Shown here: positions 7,934 through 16,032 of the stretch, piece after piece
How positions within the stretch are numbered: the first letter of the stretch is position 1
Layout: each line of letters opens with the position of its first letter
Assembly: GCF_050613145.1 (NCBI RefSeq)
Contig: NZ_CP192507.1
Span: forward strand, 2,604,001-2,668,000
Source of the DNA: Lysinibacillus_B sp050613145
GTDB lineage: Bacteria; Bacillota; Bacilli; Bacillales_A; Planococcaceae
Direction of reading: 5' to 3'
DNA length: 64,000 nt
Translations under genes and position numbers: made by a program
Notes under the pieces: model-generated
Seen by the model: only the letters and a program-made list of their open reading frames with translations
Database searches by the model: none
Told to the model about the DNA's origin: nothing

Positions 7934-8362
7934 ATGGATCAAACAAAGCTTTTTCAACAATTTGTTGCTTTTTCAGCTGCGGTACATCAAGTAACACATG
8001 ACATAAAAAAACAGGCAAAGCCACAGCATATTACCCCTGTCCAATACAACATTCTTGAATACATTTATGTAAGCCCACCTGTAACGCCAAGTGACATTAG
8101 TGATTGCCTGCATATGTCACTACCGAACACAAGTCGTGAATTAAAAAAATTACAGGATAAACAACTAATCGAAAAGCACACAGCGACAGACGATAGACGA
8201 AAGCAGACTGTTCATCTAACAGAAGAAGGAAACAAGGTGATGAAAACAACATTCGACCAAATTGAAATGTTTTTCCAACAAAAAATACAAAATGCCTCTC
8301 AAGAAGAATTGAGAAGCATCGAGCAAGCACTACAGCTTTTGCAAAAGAAATTATTTTACTAA
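7934..8362 (+). CDS. MarR-family transcriptional regulator
   Basis: This 142-residue winged-helix protein has the recognition region SDISDCLHMSLPNTSRELKKLQDKQLIEKHT followed by the wing ATDDRRKQTVHLTEEG. N- and C-terminal helices form the dimer interface. It has no Cys of the OhrR type, so it probably senses a ligand and not a peroxide. ATG 7934 has GGAGAG eight bases upstream. It is divergent from the quinone-reductase-like gene, with two TTRTCA-N2-TGATAA palindromes between them. Autorepression and control of the neighbour is the standard arrangement for this family. Confidence 0.88.
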   Translation: MDQTKLFQQFVAFSAAVHQVTHDIKKQAKPQHITPVQYNILEYIYVSPPVTPSDISDCLHMSLPNTSRELKKLQDKQLIEKHTATDDRRKQTVHLTEEGNKVMKTTFDQIEMFFQQKIQNASQEELRSIEQALQLLQKKLFY

Positions 8363-8365
8363 AAC

Positions 8366-8411
8366 CAGTGCCAGGTACCTATGTTACCCTCTCATTGTAT
8401 CTGGCATGCTT
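8366..8411 (+). repeat. Imperfect palindrome of the GTGCYAGGTACC type
   Basis: TGCCAGGTAC pairs with GTATCTGGCA (one G-T) around an 18-base loop, just after the MarR gene. The motif GTGCYAGGTACC also opens the hairpin at 44227. No T-run follows, so this is either a weak terminator or a small dispersed repeat. Confidence 0.5.
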
Positions 8412-8461
8412 TAACCCATCAGCTGTATCAAAACTTATATACGATTTCCCCTATAATCCAT

Positions 8462-8872
8462 TCACCACTGTAAAATCAACGTTAAACTACAGCAATTCTT
8501 TTCTGTAAATACAATGCGAATACCATCTGGCGTATATTTGGCCTCAAATTGGAGCGTAATACCTACTGATTTAATTAATTGGTCAACAGCTGCTTGATTA
8601 GAACGTTGCGCCTCATTCATGAGTTCATGTGCAAACTGCTCTGATTTGGCGATTTTATCGAGTAGCAATTGAACCTGTTGGACGATGTTCTGCATTTGTT
8701 TCACCGATGTTTCTAATTTTTGAATATTCACAGGAGGGAAAGGGCTACGGTTGGGTTCGTTTGTCGGCATGGCTATTTGTCTTTGAGATGGCGTAGCAAC
8801 ATGTTGCGCCATCAGCCATACAGGGTAATGAGGCGGATATACATAATACGGATAAGAATTGTAATACAACAA
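8462..8872 (-). CDS. Small Tyr/Pro-rich protein with coiled coil, unknown function
   Basis: The product has 136 residues. The N-terminal 25 residues are Tyr/Pro/His-rich (MLYYNSYPYYVYPPHYP), which is common in spore-coat and spore-surface proteins of Bacillales. A probable coiled coil (about 50-95, NIQKLETSVKQMQNIVQQVQLLLDKI) is followed by a short beta-rich tail (TLQFEAKYTPDGIRIVF). There is no signal peptide or membrane segment. AGGAGG lies just upstream of ATG 8872. A spore-associated role is a guess from composition only; I do not recognise a named family. Confidence 0.6.
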   Translation of the reverse strand: MLYYNSYPYYVYPPHYPVWLMAQHVATPSQRQIAMPTNEPNRSPFPPVNIQKLETSVKQMQNIVQQVQLLLDKIAKSEQFAHELMNEAQRSNQAAVDQLIKSVGITLQFEAKYTPDGIRIVFTEKNCCSLTLILQW

Positions 8873-9026
8873 AACTCCTCCTAGCTAATCGCTAATATTT
8901 TTATAGTATGAATGGTTGCAGTGATGCGTGTAAGGACAAAATCAGGTTTTGCGTTGATTAAAAGGATAATAATGGATATAATAAGAACAAATATTCTCTT
9001 TTTAAAATAAATGGAGGTGCTTTTTT

Positions 9027-10427
9027 TTGCAAAAAGAAGGCTTAAAACAGCGTGCCCAATCATTGGTGCCATTACGAAACGATTTTCAGCTTGTAATAGA
9101 AGAATATAACGAGGTCGCTATGTTTTCTTGGATTAATGAGCCAAAAGATGAAGGGATCAGCGTACAGCTGGATTCATTCGGTAACTTAACTCGTTTATCC
9201 ATTGATATAAACAATGATTGCCCGGATGTATCGTCACTCACAATAGACGAAAAAAAAGCTCGAGCAAAACACTTTTTGTTAAGTCATTATCCTGACGCAT
9301 TCAACGATTTAACCTTCTATCAAACGAAGCAGCTTTCTTGTGCAGATCGTTTTTACTATGAACAACTTGTATTCGATTTGCCTTTACCAAGAGCAGGGTG
9401 CTTTATCGATGTTGATTCTTCCGGGGATATTATTACATTTACATATGATGGTGTGAAACCCATTCCTGAAATACCAACAACGTTAATTTCTAAAGAAGCA
9501 CTCCAAGAACATGTACGAAATCATCTAGATGTACAACTCACGATTGCTAATTTGTATAAGAGTGTTCATAATGTACCGGAAGACGGACTCCGACTTGTGT
9601 ACGAAATAAATTCCTTTCATCAATATAAAGCTGACACGTTGCAGCCAACATTAACGATTGGGCATGAAAAGCACGAGCCTGAAAATTATGTGCCGGTACC
9701 TCCTTTTTCGTTTACAAATGTTGATAAACAATTATCTACCGAAGAGATCATTGGCATTACAGATAATATGGAAATACTTCGAGAAGTTAATTGGGGCGGT
9801 GAAATAGGTATTGTGTGGCGAGATAAAGATTGGGAGATGAAGAAAGAGGATCACTCAATGAATGGCTTTTTCATGAAACGTTCAGAGGATACGGTGAAAG
9901 CCTTCATTTCAAAAGAAACCGGTAAAGTGCGAAGTTTTATGTGGTTTCTTGAAAGACAAGGGGATCTTCAGCTAAATCACGAAGAGTGCTTTCAAAAGGC
10001 TATACAATTTTTACAAATCATAGCGCCAGATGTATATCCGTATTTACAACAAGTTGTTCGAGATCATGAGGAAGACGATAATTCAATGAAAGAATCATTT
10101 GTATTTTATCTGCACAATCGATATGGCATCACTATACATGAACTAGTAGTCATTGCTGTCAACCGCACAACCGGACTGATTGATCATTACAGTGGACCGC
10201 GCATTCCTATAGAGCACCTGCGCGAGCTACCAACCGAACCGGCTATCTCAGTACACGACGCACAAAAAATTGTATGTAATCATATGGATTTTGAATTAGC
10301 ATGGAAAAAAGATTACGATAGCGAAACAGATGCCTATTTTCTTACTTATCAACTATGTGACCAGCATACGAGAAATTCGATTCGGCACATAGATGCGATG
10401 ACTGGCGCCGTGATTACGGATAAATAG
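9027..10427 (+). CDS. YcdB/YcdC-repeat protein, unknown function
   Basis: The 466-residue protein contains repeated modules with the pattern of YcdB/YcdC (PepSY-like) proteins. These include LTIDEKKARAKHFLLSHYPD, then FIDVDSSGDIITFTYDGVKP, and again SFMWFLERQGDLQLNHEECF and YPYLQQVV. The C-terminus repeats the theme (VHDAQKIV...TYQLCD...RHIDAMTGAVI). There is no signal peptide, so unlike many homologues it appears cytoplasmic. The start is TTG 9027 behind TGGAGGTG. It is monocistronic. The function of YcdB-like proteins is not established, though PepSY modules elsewhere inhibit peptidases. Confidence 0.75.
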   Translation: MQKEGLKQRAQSLVPLRNDFQLVIEEYNEVAMFSWINEPKDEGISVQLDSFGNLTRLSIDINNDCPDVSSLTIDEKKARAKHFLLSHYPDAFNDLTFYQTKQLSCADRFYYEQLVFDLPLPRAGCFIDVDSSGDIITFTYDGVKPIPEIPTTLISKEALQEHVRNHLDVQLTIANLYKSVHNVPEDGLRLVYEINSFHQYKADTLQPTLTIGHEKHEPENYVPVPPFSFTNVDKQLSTEEIIGITDNMEILREVNWGGEIGIVWRDKDWEMKKEDHSMNGFFMKRSEDTVKAFISKETGKVRSFMWFLERQGDLQLNHEECFQKAIQFLQIIAPDVYPYLQQVVRDHEEDDNSMKESFVFYLHNRYGITIHELVVIAVNRTTGLIDHYSGPRIPIEHLRELPTEPAISVHDAQKIVCNHMDFELAWKKDYDSETDAYFLTYQLCDQHTRNSIRHIDAMTGAVITDK

Positions 10428-10449
10428 GTGCTTTATGAAGTTTTTTACA

Positions 10450-10493
10450 TGAAAGACTTGATTCAGTTCAAAATCGATGAATCAAGTCTTTCA
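10450..10493. terminator. Hairpin between convergent genes
   Basis: TGAAAGACTTGATTCA (10450-10465) pairs perfectly with TGAATCAAGTCTTTCA (10478-10493). It lies between convergent genes. T-runs are weak on both sides, so termination efficiency is uncertain. Confidence 0.65.
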
Positions 10494-10540
10494 CATCAGG
10501 TACTTACCTTACTTTACAAACAAAAGTGGTTGCTAGTTTT

Positions 10541-10930
10541 TCACACATTGACTTTGTAATTTAAGGACAACTCATCTCCAGGTAATCCCCTTATTCCCCA
10601 GTTGTGTTGGGGCGTTTCAAAAATTGTTATTTCAACGTCTTGAGGAGATAGTTTTAATTCGCTATTTAAACGTTCAAATAGCAGATTAATTAATTGCTTT
10701 TTAGCTTCTACTGTTCGCCCTTCAAACACGCTAATTTCGATGATTGTATAGGCTTCCGTTCGCCCACTTGCAAAATAAAAATTCTCTTTCTCCATAGGAA
10801 AAAAACGATGGAATTTCTTATCAGCAGGCAATACCAAAGCTTCCACCATGCAGGAATGAATAATATCTGATAGTGTTTCTCTAATGGGAATTAATCGATT
10901 TTTTACCCCATAAATTTTAATTTGTCCCAC
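10541..10930 (-). CDS. Tautomerase-superfamily (MIF/4-OT fold) protein lacking the N-terminal Pro
   Basis: The 129-residue protein is of the two-domain Tautomerase_2 type found in YusQ-like proteins. It has QIKIYGVKNRLIPIRETLSDIIHSC, then KKFHRFFPMEKENFYF, and an internal beta-alpha-beta repeat YTIIEISVFEGRTVEAKKQLINLLF. Catalysis in this superfamily uses the amino group of Pro-1 after Met removal. Here the GTG start at 10930 (GGGGGAGA just upstream) is followed by Gly-Gln, so the catalytic Pro is absent. Either it works differently or it is inactive. It is followed downstream by other minus-strand genes only after a convergent hairpin, and lies 33 bp from the methyltransferase gene, so the two may be co-transcribed. 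Confidence 0.8.
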   Translation of the reverse strand: MGQIKIYGVKNRLIPIRETLSDIIHSCMVEALVLPADKKFHRFFPMEKENFYFASGRTEAYTIIEISVFEGRTVEAKKQLINLLFERLNSELKLSPQDVEITIFETPQHNWGIRGLPGDELSLNYKVNV

Positions 10931-10963
10931 TTACATCTCCCCCTTCTCAGCTCAATTTAAAAT

Positions 10964-11671
10964 TTATGCATTCAGTTTTATTTTTAACATGGTATTGGCA
11001 TTTTTCATAAATTCATATGAAACGTTTACTTCTTCCACTACATAGCCTTTATCCATTAAATCAGCCATTAGCTGCTCTAAATACGGGTATCTTTTCCCTT
11101 CTAAATCGACAAGCGGAAAAATGCGAACTTCTTCTTTTGTCACCCTTAACAATTCATTTAATGTCTGTATATGAAACTGATGATCTAATCTATCCGCATA
11201 CATAAATAGAAAGTGTGCGGAAAGAAGTATATCAAATTCTTTATCTTGAAACGGTAAGCTAGGTAACGTGACGGGAATATAATGTTTACTTGATTCCCTC
11301 ATATGATTCGTACAATCTTTTAAAGCATGTACACGATGTTTTTTAAGCGCCTCTATACCATCAAAGTAGCGCCAAATATAATTATTTTTTACTTTCCCCA
11401 TACCTTCCATTGCATGTTCAATATCTCGAAGCCCTTTACTTTCTAACTGTTCTACTGGATGATCATAAGCGATATCACATGCTGTAATATCTAAACCTAA
11501 TTTGTTACCAACAGCTGTAAAAGAGCAAGCCCCTGCTGGACAATCGAGTATGCTCTTTCCTTCCAATTCTTTCATTGAAAGAGAAAACATATCCATATAC
11601 TCTTCAAAGGTTCTCCCAATAAACACAATCCGTTCTAAATCTAACTTCGCTCTCTGCTCAACTCTACTCAT
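10964..11671 (-). CDS. Class I SAM-dependent methyltransferase
   Basis: This 235-residue protein has a Rossmann-type motif I SILDCPAGACSF (about 40-51; the usual GxGxG is PAGACS), an acidic motif II (ITACDIAYD) and a later LPFQDKEFDILLSAHFLFMYAD resembling the post-II/III region. It resembles generic Bacillus SAM-dependent methyltransferases; the substrate cannot be inferred. Start ATG 11671 lies behind GAGGTGAG. It precedes the tautomerase homologue by 33 bp on the same strand, suggesting a two-gene operon. Confidence 0.75.
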   Translation of the reverse strand: MSRVEQRAKLDLERIVFIGRTFEEYMDMFSLSMKELEGKSILDCPAGACSFTAVGNKLGLDITACDIAYDHPVEQLESKGLRDIEHAMEGMGKVKNNYIWRYFDGIEALKKHRVHALKDCTNHMRESSKHYIPVTLPSLPFQDKEFDILLSAHFLFMYADRLDHQFHIQTLNELLRVTKEEVRIFPLVDLEGKRYPYLEQLMADLMDKGYVVEEVNVSYEFMKNANTMLKIKLNA

Positions 11672-11744
11672 CTAAACTCACCTCTTACACTAAGAATCAA
11701 CTATATATTAGCATAGAAAAAACAAAAATTAACATATATTAACA

Positions 11745-12644
11745 TTATATTGAAGGTCTTTTTCTTACTTCCTGATTTGAAGGTTCCACTGAAATTAGGA
11801 AAATTGCAACCATGACTAACAACATCCCTAAAAAATGTATGTACATTAATTTTTCCTTTAAAATTAAAAATGAAAGAATTAGTGAACTGACTGGTAGCAC
11901 ACTTGTTAGTACGCCTGTTGAACTCGCTGATACTGTTTTTAATCCTTCATACATTAAAAGAAAAGCAATTACGGTTACAACGATTCCAAAATATAAAATA
12001 TTCACCCAATCCCCTAAACTAATATGTGAAAAGTTGAATTCTTTTGCTTCATAAATCGCAAAGGGTAAAAACAGAATGAAACCCAAAACACTCACCATTG
12101 TTGATATAGTAAGAGGACTTACTCGATTAGATGATAACTTTCCAAATATAATAAATAACGCTTCCCCCAACACAGCGCCCAATATTAAAAGATTTCCACC
12201 TAAGGAACTCATTTGCTCGGAATCACTGCTCAATACATTAATAGATAAAACCCCTAACATCGCACAAAATATTCCTACACTCTTTTTCTTCGTCAATTTT
12301 TCATTTAACAAGAACAAAGAAAGTATCCCTATGACTGCTGGAAGAGTACTTGTAATGACTCCCGCTTCAATAGCAGATGTATATTTCAATCCGTAAAGCA
12401 TGAAAATATTAAATAAAAATACACCCCTTATTGCTTGACTGCATAAAACTAAGAACTCTTTTTTAGTCAAAGATGGAATGCCCTCTTTAAAAATTAACAA
12501 TGGAATAAGAATGATTGCTGCAATGAGGAACCTTAATACGCATGCGATAAATATAGGGATATCCTGCACGATTAATTTCCCTACAACGACTGAACTGCCC
12601 ACAATACACATAGCCACTAGTATTTTTAAATAGCCCGTATTCAC
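11745..12644 (-). CDS. EamA/DMT-family transporter
   Basis: The protein has about 299 residues with ten hydrophobic segments arranged as two EamA repeats, for example VLCSQAIRGVFLFNIFMLYG and the charged end of repeat 1 LNEKLTKKK, then LKEKLMYIHFLGMLLVM in repeat 2. Such proteins export amino acids or metabolites across the cytoplasmic membrane. I start it at GTG 12644 because GGGGGATGAA is correctly spaced there. A longer frame (12674) lacks a site. A decayed GntR/MocR-type regulator gene is divergent upstream, an arrangement often seen with EamA exporters, so the original regulator is probably lost. Confidence 0.85.
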   Translation of the reverse strand: MNTGYLKILVAMCIVGSSVVVGKLIVQDIPIFIACVLRFLIAAIILIPLLIFKEGIPSLTKKEFLVLCSQAIRGVFLFNIFMLYGLKYTSAIEAGVITSTLPAVIGILSLFLLNEKLTKKKSVGIFCAMLGVLSINVLSSDSEQMSSLGGNLLILGAVLGEALFIIFGKLSSNRVSPLTISTMVSVLGFILFLPFAIYEAKEFNFSHISLGDWVNILYFGIVVTVIAFLLMYEGLKTVSASSTGVLTSVLPVSSLILSFLILKEKLMYIHFLGMLLVMVAIFLISVEPSNQEVRKRPSI

Positions 12645-12787
12645 TTCATCCCCCCAACTAGTAATCTCAAACAAAATATTTTATTGTAAGGTTAACACCA
12701 ATAATTGGTTTGAAGTAGTACCAATTACAACCTATTTTTAAAACCACTTTTTTCTAAAAAGTTTACATAATGATTGGGATTGAGCTG

Positions 12788-12975
12788 GATAGGCCTTCAA
12801 AGATGTCATTAATACAATGAAATTTTATTAGGAGAAAGTTCAAGAAGGAGATAGACTTCCCTTCAATAAAGAACTGGCCGAATCCTTAAATGCTTCTCGA
12901 AGTATCATCCTTGAAGTGTATGAACAATGAATTGCTTAAAAACAAAACAAGAGGCTAGAACATTTGTGGAATCAA
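12788..12975 (+). pseudogene. Decayed GntR/MocR-type regulator (N-terminal wHTH only)
   Basis: Across frames the sequence reads DRPSKMSLIQ, then a stop, then GDRLPFNKELAESLNASRSI and IILEVYEQ, followed by stops and LLKNKTRG. This is recognisably the GntR-type winged helix at the N-terminus of MocR/PdxR-like regulators. There are at least three in-frame stops or frameshifts, and the aminotransferase-like domain is missing. It lies divergent from the EamA exporter gene, so I infer the exporter has lost its regulator. About 100 bp of nondescript AT-rich DNA follows. Confidence 0.65.
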
Positions 12976-13099
12976 CGGTATTATTAGGTACTTAGACAAT
13001 CGAAACAAATCTTCTGAATATATCTTATTCGCTACTAAAGCATTGCAAGAAAAAATACTGTTATTCCTTTGTTTGAAAAGTAACTACTAAAACCAAAAT

Positions 13100-13240
13100 C
13101 TAAAAGAATAGCAATCTTATTATTCCTACAATTATTACGATAATAAAAAAATAGATAAACCCTTTCATTGTCCAACCTGTCGTTGCATTTTTTTCTGAAC
13201 CACTCTGCATATAATCATCTCTATTATTTCTACCTCTCAT
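13100..13240 (-). CDS. 46-residue single-pass membrane peptide
   Basis: A charged N-terminus (MRGRNNRDDYMQSGSEKN) is followed by one C-terminal membrane helix (GFIYFFIIVIIVGIIRLLFF). I choose ATG 13240 because GAGGAGG lies exactly 8 nt upstream; the longer frame from 13291 has no site. No family is recognised. Small tail-anchored proteins of this kind are common in Bacillales and often associate with membrane complexes or sporulation, but nothing here shows which. Confidence 0.55.
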   Translation of the reverse strand: MRGRNNRDDYMQSGSEKNATTGWTMKGFIYFFIIVIIVGIIRLLFF

Positions 13241-13446
13241 ATTCAGCGCCTCCTCTACAGTTTCCACATTAGAGCCATGTTCAACTAACACACCAAATTC
13301 TCATTGTACTAAACTGACCTTTTAGTGAAATAAGGTATGCTATTTACATTATCTTAAAACTATATCGCGCTTTAATCACCTAGTATTTAACAAAAATACA
13401 CATTTTTATTTAGTTCACAGAGAAAACCTTTTAAAAAGAGATCACA

Positions 13447-13491
13447 AAAAAAGCCGATTGATACCAAAATTGTTGGTACAAATCGACTTTT
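13447..13491. terminator. Terminator of the siderophore uptake operon
   Basis: AAAAGCCGATTGATACCAA and TTGGTACAAATCGACTTTT form a stem of about 19 bp with two or three mismatches. It is flanked by A-runs and T-runs and can work in both directions. On the minus strand it closes the iron operon ending at 13539. The 150 bp between it and the small membrane gene show nothing else. Confidence 0.75.
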
Positions 13492-13538
13492 CACTTTACT
13501 AGCATCCTATTAAGTTAAGAACACCGATTGTTATTCCT

Positions 13539-14195
13539 TTAATCTTTCTTGAGCGGGCAATTGCCACAGTATGGATTTTCATCTTCTTTCTTGACTTGAT
13601 AATAACGACAGCAAGTCTTTCTTGTTGGCATCTGACTCCATTCTTGCCCTTTTTGAAGATACATTCGCAACGGATTGCCTGTTCTCCCCAACCAATGTGC
13701 TTCAAGACAAGTCAGTTCTTTAAATTGCTGTTCTAACTCAAAATTCGAATACAATTTTCCCTGTTTACGCAAAACAGCTTGTAAACGAACGGCTATATTT
13801 TCCCAAAGTATATTTTGAGGTACTTTACATTCTTTTGCAACTAGCTCTACAAGGGGCGTTAAATGCTCAGCAAAAAGCCGCTCTTTCCAGTCTTCTGCCC
13901 ATTCTTTCTGTACATCTTCTTCAATGAGAAGTTTAAATGTTTTTGGCTCAAACCGAGCAGTTGTCCACCAATCTTTCGTTTCCTTTTGGAGTCCAAAATA
14001 ATCGAGCGAGGCAGCTGCTGCAAGTACGGCATACCGTTTTATAAATAAAGAACCCGCTATCGCTAACGACTCTGTACCGAGAGATGTCGCATATTGTTGC
14101 ACTACTGGCATTAGTATGTCTTTATTAAGTATGTGAACTAAAGGAATGCCTTCATCAGAGCTACGCTTTTCTATACCGTATAGCTCTAAATTCAT
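13539..14195 (-). CDS. FhuF-like ferric-siderophore reductase
   Basis: The 218-residue protein ends in the diagnostic [2Fe-2S] cluster motif C-C-x13-C-x2-C (Cys195, 196, 210, 213: TCCRYYQVKKEDENPYCGNC). This is a FhuF/IucA-IucC C-terminal-like fold. Such proteins release iron from imported hydroxamate siderophores in the cytosol. Its ATG overlaps the stop of the preceding ATPase gene by four bases (ATGA), so it is translationally coupled to the uptake transporter. Expression should follow the Fur box before the binding-protein gene. The spacing between the Cys pairs is slightly longer than in E. coli FhuF. Confidence 0.88.
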   Translation of the reverse strand: MNLELYGIEKRSSDEGIPLVHILNKDILMPVVQQYATSLGTESLAIAGSLFIKRYAVLAAAASLDYFGLQKETKDWWTTARFEPKTFKLLIEEDVQKEWAEDWKERLFAEHLTPLVELVAKECKVPQNILWENIAVRLQAVLRKQGKLYSNFELEQQFKELTCLEAHWLGRTGNPLRMYLQKGQEWSQMPTRKTCCRYYQVKKEDENPYCGNCPLKKD

Positions 14196-14986
14196 TTGAC
14201 ATACCGCCCTTTTCCTTTAGGAATACATAAAGGTGTACCGAAAAATGGATCTTCTTCTATCATTGCTTCCATATTAAAAATTTCTTGTACCATCTCAGCC
14301 GTAACAATTTGCTCAGGAGGTCCTTGTACAGCGACCGTTCGGTTATGGATAGCTACTAAGTGATCGGCATAGCGGCAAGCAAGATTTAAATCATGCAACA
14401 CCATCACAATTGTTCGACGATGCTGTCTATTCAAATCAAATAAAAAATCGAGTAATTCGATTTGATGTGTCATATCTAAATAAGTCGTTGGCTCATCTAA
14501 TAGCAAAATCGGCGTTTGTTGCGCGAGTGTCATCGCAATCCACGCTCTTTGTCGCTGTCCACCTGATAAAGCGTCTACTGGCTTATCCTTAAAAGAAAGT
14601 AGTTGCGTAGCTGCTAACGCTTGTTCCACTAAGTGCTCATCCTCCTCAGACCATTGTTGAAACCACCGTTGATGTGGGTAGCGGCCTTGCTTGACGAGTT
14701 GCTGTACCGTAATACCTTCTGGTGCAACAGGTCCTTGTGGAAGAATGGCTAGTTTTTTGGCAATTTCTTTTGTTGAAATCGACTGTACTCGTTGTTCATC
14801 CAGTAGTACTTCTCCTGATGTAGGTTTTAAAAGTCGGGCTAACGATCGTAATAATGTAGATTTTCCACTGCCATTCGCACCAACAAGCACCGTAATTTTT
14901 TCAAGTGGCATTTCAAAGCTTAAATCATCAATAATATGCTGATCGCCATAATTTAACGTTAAATTTTTTGTTTGTAATCCGCTCAT
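14192..14986 (-). CDS. Siderophore ABC transporter ATP-binding protein (FecE/FhuC type)
   Basis: The protein has 264 residues. Walker A is GANGSGKST (about 37-45), the signature is LSGGQRQRAWIAM, Walker B is ILLLDEPTTYLD and the H-loop is MVLHDLNLACRYADH. TTYLD in Walker B and the D-loop region are typical of iron-siderophore/heme/cobalamin importers. It powers import through the two FecCD permeases encoded just upstream. The 11-nt gap to the permease gene and the four-base overlap with the reductase gene place it in one operon. Confidence 0.93.
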   Translation of the reverse strand: MSGLQTKNLTLNYGDQHIIDDLSFEMPLEKITVLVGANGSGKSTLLRSLARLLKPTSGEVLLDEQRVQSISTKEIAKKLAILPQGPVAPEGITVQQLVKQGRYPHQRWFQQWSEEDEHLVEQALAATQLLSFKDKPVDALSGGQRQRAWIAMTLAQQTPILLLDEPTTYLDMTHQIELLDFLFDLNRQHRRTIVMVLHDLNLACRYADHLVAIHNRTVAVQGPPEQIVTAEMVQEIFNMEAMIEEDPFFGTPLCIPKGKGRYVK

Positions 14987-14997
14987 TTACACCTCTC

Positions 14998-16032
14998 CTA
15001 ACGATTTCGATTGTGGAATAGTAAATAGATGAAAAATGGTGCACCAATAGCGGCCGTAAATACACCTGCTGGAATATCTAAAGGTAAAAACATTGTGCGA
15101 GCAATTAAATCTGCAACTAATACTAATGCAGCACCAATCAGCGCAGTTATAGGCACAAGACCTACAAAAGACCTCCCTACAAGACGTCTAGCAATATGAG
15201 GGGCCATTAATCCAACAAATTCAATCCCCCCTGCATAGGCAGCAGCAGTTCCAGCTAAAATCACGCTACACATTAAAAATATAAATCTCTGAACTTGTAC
15301 ACGAATGCCGATACTAATCGATACATCATCACCGAGTTCTGTCACATTTAAGCTTCTACCGAAAATCAACAAAATCGGTAACGGTAAGAGCAACCATAAA
15401 AACATGGAAGACACGTCACTCCAGCTAGCTGCATATAAGCTACCAGTCAACCACACATACGCTTTTGACGTAATAAAAGTATTACTAAATACGAGCATGA
15501 ATGTCACACCCGCTTTTAAAATAGCTGAAATCCCGATGCCAATTAGTACGAGACGAATCGGTGTGACGCCCTTATTCCAAGAAATCACATAAATTAAAAT
15601 AGCTGTACATAGCCCTCCGGCAATTGCAGCAAACGGAAGAAAAGCCATGCTCATTACACCTGTTCCTAACGCAATAAATAAAACAGCACCAAAGGAAGCA
15701 CCGCTCGTAATCCCGATAATATCAGGCGAAGCAAGGGGGTTTCGCACTAAGCTTTGTAAAATAAGCCCCGCTACACCTAGAGCTGAACCAACAAGAAGTG
15801 CTAATAGAGCACGTGGTAGACGCAATGTTTCGATGACAAAAGTATGCTCATCCATTTGACCAAATAGTTGAAGCAATACTTCAGATAAAGGAATCCATGT
15901 ACTACCTGCTGATAAACTGAATAAAAAAATAGTAAGTACAGTTATAAAACAAATCGATAGGACAAGCAGCCATTGCTTCGTTACTTGAAATGAGATATTT
16001 CCTTTAAATAAACGAAATGTCCAAGCTTTCAT
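14998..16032 (-). CDS. FecCD-family siderophore permease (second subunit)
   Basis: The protein has 344 residues and about ten membrane helices. It has family motifs LRLPRALLALLVGSALGVAG near the N-terminus, PLASPDIIGITSGASFGAV, and the ATPase-coupling loop region EFVGLMAPHIARRLVG near residue 265. It forms a heterodimer with the product of the adjacent gene to carry ferric siderophores across the membrane. Its ATG overlaps the end of the first permease gene by four bases. Confidence 0.92.
   Translation of the reverse strand: MKAWTFRLFKGNISFQVTKQWLLVLSICFITVLTIFLFSLSAGSTWIPLSEVLLQLFGQMDEHTFVIETLRLPRALLALLVGSALGVAGLILQSLVRNPLASPDIIGITSGASFGAVLFIALGTGVMSMAFLPFAAIAGGLCTAILIYVISWNKGVTPIRLVLIGIGISAILKAGVTFMLVFSNTFITSKAYVWLTGSLYAASWSDVSSMFLWLLLPLPILLIFGRSLNVTELGDDVSISIGIRVQVQRFIFLMCSVILAGTAAAYAGGIEFVGLMAPHIARRLVGRSFVGLVPITALIGAALVLVADLIARTMFLPLDIPAGVFTAAIGAPFFIYLLFHNRNR

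Noticed and set aside
13499..13705. 68-codon minus-strand frame overlapping the FhuF-like gene
   Set aside because: It is a shadow of the reductase gene in another frame and runs into the operon terminator.
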